In this document: in pieces, positions 27,710 to 36,086 of the stretch | Position numbering within the stretch: position 1 is the first letter of the stretch | Layout: each line of letters opens with the position of its first letter | Origin: Frondihabitans sp. PhB188 | Lineage (GTDB): Bacteria; Actinomycetota; Actinomycetes; Actinomycetales; Microbacteriaceae | Direction of reading: 5' to 3' | Assembly (NCBI RefSeq): GCF_003752365.1 | Contig: NZ_RJUO01000005.1 | Span: 124,001-188,000, forward strand | Length of the DNA stretch: 64,000 nucleotides | Notes under the pieces: generated by a model | Databases searched by the model: none | The model's input: the letters and a program-made list of their open reading frames with translations, nothing else | What the model was told of the DNA's origin: nothing | Translations under genes and position numbers: made by a program

Positions 27710-29772
27710 TACGGCACGGTGACGGTGGAGCACTTCAACGTCGGGTTGGAGCCGTGGCCCGACGGGTCGATCGCGTACACGCAGACCTTGTGCGAGCCCT
27801 TCGACGCCGAGAGCTTCTTCGTGAAGCCGTGCTTCGTTCCGATGCCGGGATGCGCCTTGGCGACATCGGCGCGCGACGTGCTCGCCGTGGTGCGCACACC
27901 GCGGCCGTCGAGGTAGACCGCGACCGGGATCGACTTGGTCTTGACGTCGGGGTCGTACGCCCAGCCCGAGACCGTCACGGCGCCTTTCGACGGCGTGATC
28001 CTGTCGACGACGCCGACGGGCTTGTAGTTCACGACGACGGTCTTGCACGAGCCGATGCGCGAGTTGGGCCCGGTGCCGACGTTGATGCCGTAGACGCAGA
28101 CCTTGTGCGTGCCCTGCGCGGCGGGCACGGTCACGGAATAGCCGTGGGCCGAGCCGTAGGCGCCGTAGGTCGTGCCCACATCGGTGCGGGTGGTGGATGC
28201 GACGGCGGTCTTGTGCGCGCCGTCGACGTACACGGCGACCTTGATCGAGGCGGCGGTGGAGCCGTCGATGGCCCAGCCGCTGGCAGTGACGCTGGTCGTC
28301 GTCGTGGCCACGGCCTTGTCGAACGAGCCGACCGGGTTGGTGCCGAGCGACTTCGCGGTGGAGCAGGAGGTGAGGAGCGCGTTGGCGCCCTTCGCGCCGG
28401 CGTTGATGCCGTAGACGCAGGTCTTGTACGAGCCCTTCGCGGTGCCGATCGTCACGTCGTAGCCGTGCGCGGCGCCCCACTTGGGCATCTGCGTGGCGAC
28501 GTCGGGCCGCGACTTGTTCGCGGTCACGACGGTGACCTTCGACCCGGTGTAGACGTGCACCTTGATCGACTTGTAGGTGTCGGGGTCGATCGCCCAGCCG
28601 CGGACCCGGATGCCGCCGGGCACCGTGGTGACCGAGTCGACATAGCCGTTCGGCGACGACAGCAGCGTGGCCAGGGACGACGGGAGCGCCAGGCCCTTGA
28701 GCTCGTTCATGGTGCCGTTGAAGACGTCCGAGTCGCCGGCGAACGGGCCGGTCGAGGAGTACTGCCAGATGGTCCAGTCCGACCAGCTCGCGCCGATGCC
28801 GACGGGGCCCTGCGAGAGGTCGCGGTCGTAGCTCGGGACCATCAGGGCGTTGGCGCCGAAGGCCTTGCTGTTGCCGGTGCAGTCCTTCCACCAGTAGTAG
28901 CCGGCGTAGATCGCGGGCGCGCGGCCCGTGAGCGACTTCATGGTCGACGAGAAGGTCGAGATCCACGAGACCATCGCCGCCTGGCTGAGGCCCCAGCACT
29001 CGCCCTTCGCGCCGCCGTACTCGATGTCGAGCAGGGGCGGGAGCGTCTTGCCGTCGGCCGACCAGCCGCCGCCGTTGGCGACGAAGTACCTGGCCTGCGC
29101 CGCTGCCGAGGCGTCGGGGTGGGCGAAGTGGTAGGCACCGCGGAGCAGGCCAGCGGTGGCCGCGCCGGCGTACTGCTTGGCGAAGGTGTCGCTCTTGTAG
29201 GTCGTGTTCTCGGTCGCCTTGATGTACGCGAAGCGCGCGCCGTTCTTGTACTGCGTCGCGAAGTTGACGGTCGGCTGGTACGCGCTCACGTCGAGGCCCA
29301 TGATGCTCGTCTTCGAAGCGCCCGAGACGGACGACGTGGTGACCGCCTTCGACTGCACCCGCAGCGACGAGGTCGGCGACGTCGACGCGCCCGGTGCGTT
29401 CGGCTCGCTCGGCTCGTTCTCGGCGATCGTCGAGCCCATGGTGTGGTTGCCCTCGGCGTCCTGGACCGAGAGCGACGGGTCGGCCGCGAGCGAGGAGTCG
29501 GCGGGGGCGTCCGCGGTGGCCGACGCGTCATCCGTCGGCTCGGCCGAGGCCGACGCGGACGGCGCCGCCGACGGCGAGTCGCTCGCCGGCGCCGAGGCGG
29601 TGTCGGTCGGCGTGGCCGAGGGCGACGCGGTGGCGGCGGGCGCGGCCGTCGCGGTGGCCGCGCTGGTCGGCGTCGGAGTGTCGGCGAGCGCGACGTCGAA
29701 CCCGACGAGGGTCGACGCGGCCACCGTCAGCGCGGCGACGATGCCGAGCGCGGGGCGGAGCGTCGACCTCAC
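27709..29772 (-). CDS. Secreted GH25 lysozyme (muramidase) with three C-terminal repeat domains
   Basis: A 687-residue secreted protein: signal peptide (residues 1-32), a Thr/Ala/Ser/Pro-rich linker of about 100 residues, a GH25 domain, then three repeats of about 95 residues. GH25 motifs are GLDVSAYQ (catalytic Asp), FAYIKATEN, GAYHFAHP, LLDIEYG (Asp/Glu pair) and WTIWQYSS. It should cleave the MurNAc-GlcNAc bond of peptidoglycan. The GTG at 29772 gives a clean signal peptide and overlaps the stop of a 19-codon leader ORF (GTGA). An upstream ATG at 29850 would add 26 His/Arg-rich residues. It is co-translated with the next repeat protein. Confidence 0.88.
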   Translation of the reverse strand: MRSTLRPALGIVAALTVAASTLVGFDVALADTPTPTSAATATAAPAATASPSATPTDTASAPASDSPSAAPSASASAEPTDDASATADAPADSSLAADPSLSVQDAEGNHTMGSTIAENEPSEPNAPGASTSPTSSLRVQSKAVTTSSVSGASKTSIMGLDVSAYQPTVNFATQYKNGARFAYIKATENTTYKSDTFAKQYAGAATAGLLRGAYHFAHPDASAAAQARYFVANGGGWSADGKTLPPLLDIEYGGAKGECWGLSQAAMVSWISTFSSTMKSLTGRAPAIYAGYYWWKDCTGNSKAFGANALMVPSYDRDLSQGPVGIGASWSDWTIWQYSSTGPFAGDSDVFNGTMNELKGLALPSSLATLLSSPNGYVDSVTTVPGGIRVRGWAIDPDTYKSIKVHVYTGSKVTVVTANKSRPDVATQMPKWGAAHGYDVTIGTAKGSYKTCVYGINAGAKGANALLTSCSTAKSLGTNPVGSFDKAVATTTTSVTASGWAIDGSTAASIKVAVYVDGAHKTAVASTTRTDVGTTYGAYGSAHGYSVTVPAAQGTHKVCVYGINVGTGPNSRIGSCKTVVVNYKPVGVVDRITPSKGAVTVSGWAYDPDVKTKSIPVAVYLDGRGVRTTASTSRADVAKAHPGIGTKHGFTKKLSASKGSHKVCVYAIDPSGHGSNPTLKCSTVTVP

Positions 29773-29828
29773 CGGCGGTGCCCGAGCGTCGGCGCCCCGA
29801 TGGGCGTGGCGGTGGGGTACGTGAACAC
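29769..29828 (-). CDS. 19-aa leader ORF upstream of the lysozyme gene
   Basis: The GTG at 29828 follows GGGAGG by 7 nt, the best ribosome-binding site in the region, and opens a 19-codon frame (VFTYPTATPIGAPTLGHRR). Its TGA overlaps the lysozyme GTG as GTGA (29769-29772). The lysozyme start has no good Shine-Dalgarno sequence of its own, so ribosomes may reach it by reinitiation. The peptide has no recognisable motif apart from TYPTATPIG. Confidence 0.45.
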   Translation of the reverse strand: MFTYPTATPIGAPTLGHRR

Positions 29829-29985
29829 GGTGGTGCCTCCCGAATGGCATCTGGCATGTAGGTCAGGCTCGGAAGAACCCCTGGTGATCCCAGTGTTCGA
29901 CGCCCGAACGTCGACCTGCGAGGGGCTCTTCCGAGCACTTGACTTCTCCACCGTAAGTCACATCAGTCACAACCGCCAGGGCCGC

Positions 29986-30020
29986 GGCGTCCCCCGATAG
30001 GGGGCGAATCGGGGGACGCC
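29986..30020 (-). terminator. Hairpin terminator downstream of the GT2 gene
   Basis: A perfect 13-bp stem (GGCGTCCCCCGAT) with a 9-nt loop lies 21-55 nt beyond the GT2 stop and upstream of the lysozyme leader. There is no T-run. It would separate the GT2 transcript from the lysozyme operon. Confidence 0.65.
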
Positions 30021-30040
30021 CGCTCAGCTCGCGCCAAGGC

Positions 30041-31084
30041 TCAGCGCAGTCGGCTCTCCACCTCTCGACGGGAAGCTCGCAGGAACTCGGGGCGCTCACG
30101 CCCCCGCACCGACCTCGACACAAGGGAGGGCACCTCCCGCGCGATCCTCCCCCACGAAGCCCGCGGCAGATAGGCGCCCCCCGGTCCAACCAGGTCTTTC
30201 AGCATCCGGACGAGAGTGCGCACCGCGACCCGTCCCACCATCCCGGGGCTCCCGTTGCGCAGCACGACGGCCAGCCGGTTGCGCATGCTCTGCCGGCGGA
30301 TCAGCTCCGAGCCGCTCGACGACGAGCCGGCGTGGAGGTGCACGATCCGAGCCTTCGGGGCGAAGCCGATGCGGTATCCGGCGAGCCGCAGGCGCCACGA
30401 AAGATCCAGGTCTTCGTAATACATGAACAGGGTCTCGTCGAAGCCGCCGACCTCGGCGAGGGCGGCCCGGCGGATGAAGGCGGCACCCCCGCTGAACCCG
30501 AACGGGTCGGCGTCCGGAGAGCCGTCGGCGGCGGAGACGTCGGCCACGGGGCGAAGCCAGTCGCGGTCGTAGCCGTTGCCGTCGCGGGTGAGCTCGACGC
30601 CGGTGCCGTTCATGAGGCTGAGGCCGGAGGGCAGTTCCTGCGCCCCGGCCCGTCTCCAGGCGGTGCCGTCGAGGCCGACCAGCACGTCGTCGCCGCGGCC
30701 GGAGGTGCGGACGAAGAGGCCCTCGAGCACGACGGCGGCGCTGACGGCGGCGACCTCGGGCCCGCCCGCATCGAGCGCCGCCAGCCCCTCGCGCAGGAAG
30801 GCGGGGTCGGGCACGGCGTCGTTGTTGACCAGCACGACGACCTCACCCGAGGCGGCGGCGATCCCGCGCGTGACGCCGCCGGCGAAGCCCGAGTTGGAGG
30901 CCTCCTCGACGAGCACGACGTCGGGGTGCGCCGCGCGGAAGACGTCGACGGCACCCGGCACCGCCTCGTTCTCGACGAGGACCACCTCGTACGGCTCGTC
31001 GATCTCTTGCGCCGCGAGGGCGTCGAGCGCCCGCAGGGTGAGCTCCGGCTGCTTCCAGTTGACGACGACGACGGAGGCTCGCAT
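30041..31084 (-). CDS. Family-2 glycosyltransferase, rhamnosyltransferase-like
   Basis: A 347-residue GT2. The N terminus VVVVNWKQPELTL, the NSGFAGGVTRGIAAA segment, the DxD-equivalent LVNNDAVPD (about 84-92) and the late YYEDLDLSWRLRLAGYRIGF match WbbL/RfbF-type rhamnosyltransferases. No membrane helices are evident, so it is probably peripheral. dTDP-rhamnose supply is encoded about 20 kb away. It is divergent from the main polysaccharide cluster. The specificity is inferred. Confidence 0.88.
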   Translation of the reverse strand: MRASVVVVNWKQPELTLRALDALAAQEIDEPYEVVLVENEAVPGAVDVFRAAHPDVVLVEEASNSGFAGGVTRGIAAASGEVVVLVNNDAVPDPAFLREGLAALDAGGPEVAAVSAAVVLEGLFVRTSGRGDDVLVGLDGTAWRRAGAQELPSGLSLMNGTGVELTRDGNGYDRDWLRPVADVSAADGSPDADPFGFSGGAAFIRRAALAEVGGFDETLFMYYEDLDLSWRLRLAGYRIGFAPKARIVHLHAGSSSSGSELIRRQSMRNRLAVVLRNGSPGMVGRVAVRTLVRMLKDLVGPGGAYLPRASWGRIAREVPSLVSRSVRGRERPEFLRASRREVESRLR

Positions 31085-31141
31085 CCCCCCAGTGTGCCTG
31101 AGCCCCGTGCGGCGGGCGGACGACTCACGGGGGCGCTTGAC

Positions 31142-31147
31142 TATAGT
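31142..31147 (+). promoter_or_regulatory. Candidate -10 element for the polysaccharide cluster
   Basis: TATAGT lies about 56 bp before the TTG start of the first gene, in the 118-bp divergent gap with the GT2 gene. No good -35 hexamer stands 16-18 bp upstream. The site is plausible only because it is the closest match to TATAAT in the gap. Confidence 0.35.
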
Positions 31148-31202
31148 GAGACCGCCTCTCGGGGCCGATCCGTCTTGTTGTCAACGTGTTTGGGGCATCT
31201 CC

Positions 31203-33776
31203 TTGTCAGTATCCACTTCGAGTGTCGTCTCCGTCGTCATCATCAACTTCCGCGGCACCGACGACACGCTGGAGTGCGTCGCGCGCCTCAACGAGGTCGA
31301 CTGGCCCGAGTCGCAGCTCGAGATCGTCATCGTCGAGAACGGGTCGGGCGACGACAGCGAGGAGCGACTCCGCGCCGCTCTGGGGGCGCAGAAGAACGTC
31401 ACGCTGATCGTCTCGAAGGAGAACCTCGGCTTCACCGGCGGCTCGAACCTCGGCGCCCAGAAGGCGCGCGGCGAGTTCGTCGCCTTCCTCAACAACGACG
31501 CCAAGCCCAGCGTCGACTGGATCCGCGCGGCCCTCGGCCAGTTCGGCGTCAGCCCCAAGGTCGCCGCCGTCGGCTCGAAGGTGCTCGACTGGGAGGGCAA
31601 GGCCATCGACTTCGTCCAGGGCAGCCTCACCTGGTTCGGCATGGGCTACAAAGACAAGGTCACCGAGGTCGACACCGGCGAGTACGACACCCCGCGCGAC
31701 ATCCTCTTCGGCACCGGCAGTGCGCTGTTCGTCCGCAAGGCGATCTTCCTCGAGGTCGGCGGCTTCGACGAGCGCCTCTTCATGTTCTACGACGACGTCG
31801 ACCTCGGCTGGCGCCTGAACCTGCTCGGCTACCGCGTGCGCTTCGCCCCCGAGTCGGTCGTCTACCACAAGCACCACGGCTCGATGAAGTCGTTCGGCGA
31901 GTACCGCGAGATGTACCTGCTCGAGCGCAACGCCCTGATCCTTCTGTTCAAGAACCTCGACGACAACAGCCTCGCGAAGTTCCTGCCCGGCGCCCTGGCG
32001 CTGCTCGCGCGCCGCGCCGTCGCCAAGAGCGGTCTCGACTCCGAGATGTTCGACATCCGCCGCTTCACCGGCGCGGCCGACGAGTTCGAGCGCGACACCC
32101 CGGTCAACAAGGACACTGTCGCGGGCCTGTTCGCCCTCGACCAGTTCGTGACCGAGCTCCCGTCGCTGCAGGAGACGCGCGACGAGCTCCAGTCGCAGCG
32201 CCAGCGCACCGACGGCGACCTGTTCCGCCTCTTCGGCGACATCTTCCGGCCGCTGTTCGCCGACAACTACTTCCTCGACGGCCTGCACTCGATCGTCGAC
32301 GCGTTCGGCATCGTCGAGCACACCCAGCGCCGCCACATCCTCGTCATCACCGGCGACGCGATCGGCGAGAAGATGGCCGGCCCGGCCATGCGCGCGTGGA
32401 AGATCTCCGAGGCGCTGTCGCAGCACAGCGATGTGCGCCTGCTGACCTGGAACGTCGCGAACCGGCAGTCCGACAAGTTCGAGGTCGAGCGCGTCCGCCT
32501 GCAGAACGAGCGCGAGATGAAGGTCCACGAGGAGTGGGCCGACGTGATCTTCTTCCAGGGCCACGCGCTGCACCACTTCACGACGCTCAAGCACTCGAAC
32601 AAGATCATGATCGCCGACCTCTACGACCCGATGCACCTCGAGCAGCTCGAGCAGGGTCGCGAGTGGGGTCTCGCCCAGTGGAAGAACCAGGTGCAGTCGT
32701 CGACCGACGTGCTCAACGAGCAGCTCCTCCGAGGCGACTTCTTCCTCTGCGCCAGTGAGCGCCAGCGCCTGTTCTGGCTCGGCCAGCTCGCCGGCCTGGG
32801 CCGAATCAACCCCGAGAACTACGCGGCCGACGAGAACCTCGAGAATCTCATTGCGATCGCGCCCTTCGGCATGGACTCCACTCCCCCGCAGAAGACCCGC
32901 AAGGCGATCCGCGGCGTCGTGCCCGGCATCGGCGAGGACGACAAGGTCGTCATCTGGGGCGGCGGCATCTACAACTGGTTCGACACGATGACGCTCGTCC
33001 GCGCCATCGCCCAGCTCGCCGAGCGCCGACCGAACGTCAAGCTGTTCTTCCTCGGCGTCGCGCACCCGAACCCCGACGTGCCCGAGATGGCAATCGTCTC
33101 GAAGACCCGCGAGCTGGCCTCGCAGCTCGGAGTGAGCGGCAAGAACGTGTTCTTCAACGAGCAGTGGGTCGCCCTCGACGACCGCCAGAACTACCTGCTC
33201 GAGGCCGACGCCGGCGTCTCGACGCACTACGACCACATCGAGACGACGTTCTCGTTCCGCACGCGCATCCTCGACTACATGTGGGCCAACCTGCCCATCG
33301 TCACGACGCGCGGCGACAGCTTCGGCGACCTCGTCGGCTCCGAGGGCATGGGAGTCTCCGTGCCCGAGCGCGACGTCGACGCCCTGGCCGCGGCCCTCGA
33401 GTCGATGCTGTACGACGACGCGGCGATCGCCGAGGCGCGCAAGAACGTCAGCCGCATCCGCGAGGAGTTCACCTGGGAGCGCGCCCTCGCGCCCCTCGTC
33501 GAGTTCTGCCGCGACCCGCACGTCGCGCCCGACCGCGCCGCCCTCGTGGGCGAGCCGCTGTCGGCCCCGTCGCGAGGCAGCGTGGTCCGGCCGGTCAAGG
33601 GCCGCTCTCCGATGACCAGCGAAGAGAAGTTCCACCGCATCGCCAACGGGCGCCACGGCCTCGGCCGCGACATCGCGCTCGCTCGCTTCTACCTCACCGA
33701 CGGCGGCATCAGCGGCCTGCGGACGAAGGTCCAGACCCGGCTTGCCACGACCCGGGCCAGCAAGTACGGAAAGTAG
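31203..33776 (+). CDS. Two-domain glycosyltransferase (GT2 fused to GT4-like)
   Basis: An 857-residue protein. Residues 1-280 or so form a GT2 domain (VVSVVIINFRGTDDTLECV, NLGFTGGSNLGAQ, FLNNDAKPS, FMFYDDVDLGWRLNLLGYRV). After a helical linker, residues from about 375 on form a second, GT-B (GT4) domain (HILVITGDAIGEKMAGPAMRAWKISEAL, KVVIWGGGIYNWFDT, SFRTRILDYMWANLPIVTTRGDSFGDLV). It could add two different sugars in succession. The TTG at 31203 is the best start I see, with GGGG 7 nt upstream. It opens the plus-strand polysaccharide cluster. Assignment is good; the sugars are unknown. Confidence 0.87.
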   Translation: MSVSTSSVVSVVIINFRGTDDTLECVARLNEVDWPESQLEIVIVENGSGDDSEERLRAALGAQKNVTLIVSKENLGFTGGSNLGAQKARGEFVAFLNNDAKPSVDWIRAALGQFGVSPKVAAVGSKVLDWEGKAIDFVQGSLTWFGMGYKDKVTEVDTGEYDTPRDILFGTGSALFVRKAIFLEVGGFDERLFMFYDDVDLGWRLNLLGYRVRFAPESVVYHKHHGSMKSFGEYREMYLLERNALILLFKNLDDNSLAKFLPGALALLARRAVAKSGLDSEMFDIRRFTGAADEFERDTPVNKDTVAGLFALDQFVTELPSLQETRDELQSQRQRTDGDLFRLFGDIFRPLFADNYFLDGLHSIVDAFGIVEHTQRRHILVITGDAIGEKMAGPAMRAWKISEALSQHSDVRLLTWNVANRQSDKFEVERVRLQNEREMKVHEEWADVIFFQGHALHHFTTLKHSNKIMIADLYDPMHLEQLEQGREWGLAQWKNQVQSSTDVLNEQLLRGDFFLCASERQRLFWLGQLAGLGRINPENYAADENLENLIAIAPFGMDSTPPQKTRKAIRGVVPGIGEDDKVVIWGGGIYNWFDTMTLVRAIAQLAERRPNVKLFFLGVAHPNPDVPEMAIVSKTRELASQLGVSGKNVFFNEQWVALDDRQNYLLEADAGVSTHYDHIETTFSFRTRILDYMWANLPIVTTRGDSFGDLVGSEGMGVSVPERDVDALAAALESMLYDDAAIAEARKNVSRIREEFTWERALAPLVEFCRDPHVAPDRAALVGEPLSAPSRGSVVRPVKGRSPMTSEEKFHRIANGRHGLGRDIALARFYLTDGGISGLRTKVQTRLATTRASKYGK

Positions 33777-33861
33777 CTGCGACCGCCTGAGGCGCTCCCG
33801 GTTCCCCGGCACAGGGGGCCGGGGTAGAGTTTCCAGGTTTTCCAAGGATGAGGTACGACCC

Positions 33862-34824
33862 ATGACCACCATCACGCCCCGCCCCCCGAGGGTGTCCGAG
33901 GTGACCCTCTCGGCGGCTGCCCAGGCGGCCAGCCGCTACGAGAAGCTCAAGGCCGAGCCGATGGAGGTCGCCGGGCAGCCGACGGGAGCCTTCACCGGCT
34001 TCTTCGGCACGATCCGCGACGTGATCGCGCACGGGCGCCTGCTCGACCTTCTGATCCGCCGCGACCTCAAGTCACGGTACAAAGACTCCGCGCTCGGATT
34101 CCTCTGGACCCTGATCCGCCCGATCACGCAGCTCGCGATCTACTACGTGATCCTCGGCAACATCCTCGGCGCCGCTCGCGGCATCGACAACTTCGCCGTC
34201 TACGTCTTCTGCGGCCTGACAGTCTACAACCTGTTCAGCGACATCGTCGCCGGCTCCACCGGGTCCATCGTCGCCAATGCCGGCCTGATCAAGAAGGTGT
34301 ACGTCCCGCGCGAGATCTACCCGCTTGCGAGCGTCGGATCAGCGCTGTTCAACTTCGGCATCCAGCTCGTCGTGCTGCTGATCGCGACCGTCGTCTTCGG
34401 CGAGTTCCCGGCGCACCTCGACCTGCTCTACTTCTTCCCCTCGGCGCTGCTGATCCTGATCTACGGCCTCGCCCTCGGCCTCCTGCTCTCGGCGGCCAAC
34501 GTCTTCCTCCGCGACATGGGCTATCTCGTCGAGATCGTGCTCATGCTGCTCATGTGGGCCTCCCCCATCGTCTACGCGTGGTCGACGGTCGCCACCCGCC
34601 TCACCGGGTCGCGCGAGTGGCTCCTCCACATCTACACCGACAACCCCATCACCCTGGCCGTGCTCGGCTTCCACCGCGCCTTCTGGCTCGGCGGCGCCGA
34701 GAACGACTACCCGGCCGACATGCTCCTGAAGATGGGCGTCGCGGGCGTCATCGGGCTCGTGCTCGTGTACGTCTTCCACCGCGTCTTCTCGCGGCTCCAG
34801 GGCAACTTCGCGCAGGAACTGTAG
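33862..34824 (+). CDS. ABC-2 type polysaccharide exporter, permease (Wzm/TagG-like)
   Basis: A 320-residue permease with about six transmembrane helices after a cytoplasmic N terminus. The core RDLKSRYKDSALGFLWTLIRPITQLAIYYVI is the amphipathic/first-helix signature of Wzm, TagG and RfbA-type exporters. ATG 33862 follows AAGGATGAGG. With the Wzt-like ATPase, which starts 8 bp downstream, it would export an undecaprenyl-linked glycan across the membrane. This points to ABC-dependent export of the cluster's polymer. Confidence 0.93.
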   Translation: MTTITPRPPRVSEVTLSAAAQAASRYEKLKAEPMEVAGQPTGAFTGFFGTIRDVIAHGRLLDLLIRRDLKSRYKDSALGFLWTLIRPITQLAIYYVILGNILGAARGIDNFAVYVFCGLTVYNLFSDIVAGSTGSIVANAGLIKKVYVPREIYPLASVGSALFNFGIQLVVLLIATVVFGEFPAHLDLLYFFPSALLILIYGLALGLLLSAANVFLRDMGYLVEIVLMLLMWASPIVYAWSTVATRLTGSREWLLHIYTDNPITLAVLGFHRAFWLGGAENDYPADMLLKMGVAGVIGLVLVYVFHRVFSRLQGNFAQEL

Positions 34825-34831
34825 GCACCCC

Positions 34832-36082
34832 ATGAGCATCGACACCACTTCGAGCCGCCCGGCCTCGCGCACCCCGGCCTCGGCCGACCACCCCACCGTC
34901 GTCACGATCGAGAACGTCTCCAAGAAATTCGTGATCCGAAAGGACAACTCGCTCAAGGAGCGCATCGTCACGCTCGGCCGCACCGGCCGTCGCAACTCCG
35001 AGGAGTTCTGGGCGCTCAAGAACGTCAACCTGACGATCCCCGCCGGCTCGACGATCGGCCTCCTCGGCCCGAACGGCTCCGGCAAGTCGACGTTGCTCAA
35101 GGCGATCGGCGGCATCATCGAGCCGACGACCGGCTCGATCAAGCGCCGTGGTCGCCTCGCGGCGCTGCTCGAGCTCGGCGCGGGCTTCCACCCCGATCTC
35201 ACCGGTCGCGAGAACGTCTTTCTCAACTCGGCGATCCTCGGCATGTCGCGCGAGGAGACCGAGGCGAAGTTCGACGACATCCTGAACTTCGCCGGCATCG
35301 GCGACTTCATCGAGACGCAGGTGAAGTTCTACTCGTCCGGCATGTACGTGCGGCTCGCCTTCGCCGTAGCCATCCACACCGACCCCGACGTGCTCCTCGT
35401 GGATGAGGTCCTCGCGGTCGGCGACGAGGCGTTCCAGCGCAAGTGCATGGACAAGATCCACGAGTTCCAGGAGCAGGGCCGCACGATCATCCTGGTGAGC
35501 CACTCGCTCGGCCAGGTGCAGGAGCTGTGCGACCGCGCCGTCGTCCTCGCGAAGGGCGAGGTGCAGTTCGAGGGCAGCGCGCGCGAAGCCGTCAAGAACT
35601 TCCGCGACATCCTCGAAGACCGCCGCGTCGCCGAGGCCACGGCCCAGGGCGAGGCCAAGGCCGAGATCACGCCGGGCAAGGTGCTCTCGGGCACCGTCCG
35701 CGCCGAGGGCCGCGCCGAGGGCGAGGACTTCCGCCCGGGCGACAACCTCATCGTCACGATGGAGTACAGCCACGAGACTCCGCTCGACCGCTGGAACGCC
35801 GGCTTCAAGATCGAGAACAATCTCGGCCAGCCGGTCTACGGCACGTCGAGCAAGTTCCTCGGGATCACCATGCCGCCGATGCGCGGCACGGCCACGGTCG
35901 AGTTCCGCCTCGAGAACGTGCAGTTCGGCGGGGGCGCCTTCTTCCTGCACGCGTTCTTCGCCGAGCCCGCGGGTCCGCACATTGCCATCAAGCGCGAGGC
36001 CGCGCGCTTCGTGATGGCCGACGACCCCGACGGCGAGGGCACCGTGCGCGTGAGTTCGTCGATGCGGCAGATCGCCGGCTGA
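34832..36082 (+). CDS. ABC polysaccharide exporter ATPase with Wzt C-terminal domain
   Basis: A 416-residue ATPase. Walker A is GLLGPNGSGKST, the signature is YSSGMYVRLAFAVAI, Walker B is DVLLVDEVLAVGDEAF and the switch His lies in IILVSHSLGQV. Residues from about 275 form an extra beta-sandwich like the Wzt carbohydrate-binding domain, which in other systems recognises the chain end of the exported glycan. It pairs with the permease just upstream. The next gene follows after 4 nt. Confidence 0.94.
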   Translation: MSIDTTSSRPASRTPASADHPTVVTIENVSKKFVIRKDNSLKERIVTLGRTGRRNSEEFWALKNVNLTIPAGSTIGLLGPNGSGKSTLLKAIGGIIEPTTGSIKRRGRLAALLELGAGFHPDLTGRENVFLNSAILGMSREETEAKFDDILNFAGIGDFIETQVKFYSSGMYVRLAFAVAIHTDPDVLLVDEVLAVGDEAFQRKCMDKIHEFQEQGRTIILVSHSLGQVQELCDRAVVLAKGEVQFEGSAREAVKNFRDILEDRRVAEATAQGEAKAEITPGKVLSGTVRAEGRAEGEDFRPGDNLIVTMEYSHETPLDRWNAGFKIENNLGQPVYGTSSKFLGITMPPMRGTATVEFRLENVQFGGGAFFLHAFFAEPAGPHIAIKREAARFVMADDPDGEGTVRVSSSMRQIAG

Positions 36083-36086
36083 TCCG

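Noticed and set aside
25703-30000. Long plus-strand frames opposite the lysozyme and its partner
   Set aside because: They are antisense to secreted proteins with clear signal peptides and GH25 motifs; composition is repetitive Arg/Gly/Val.
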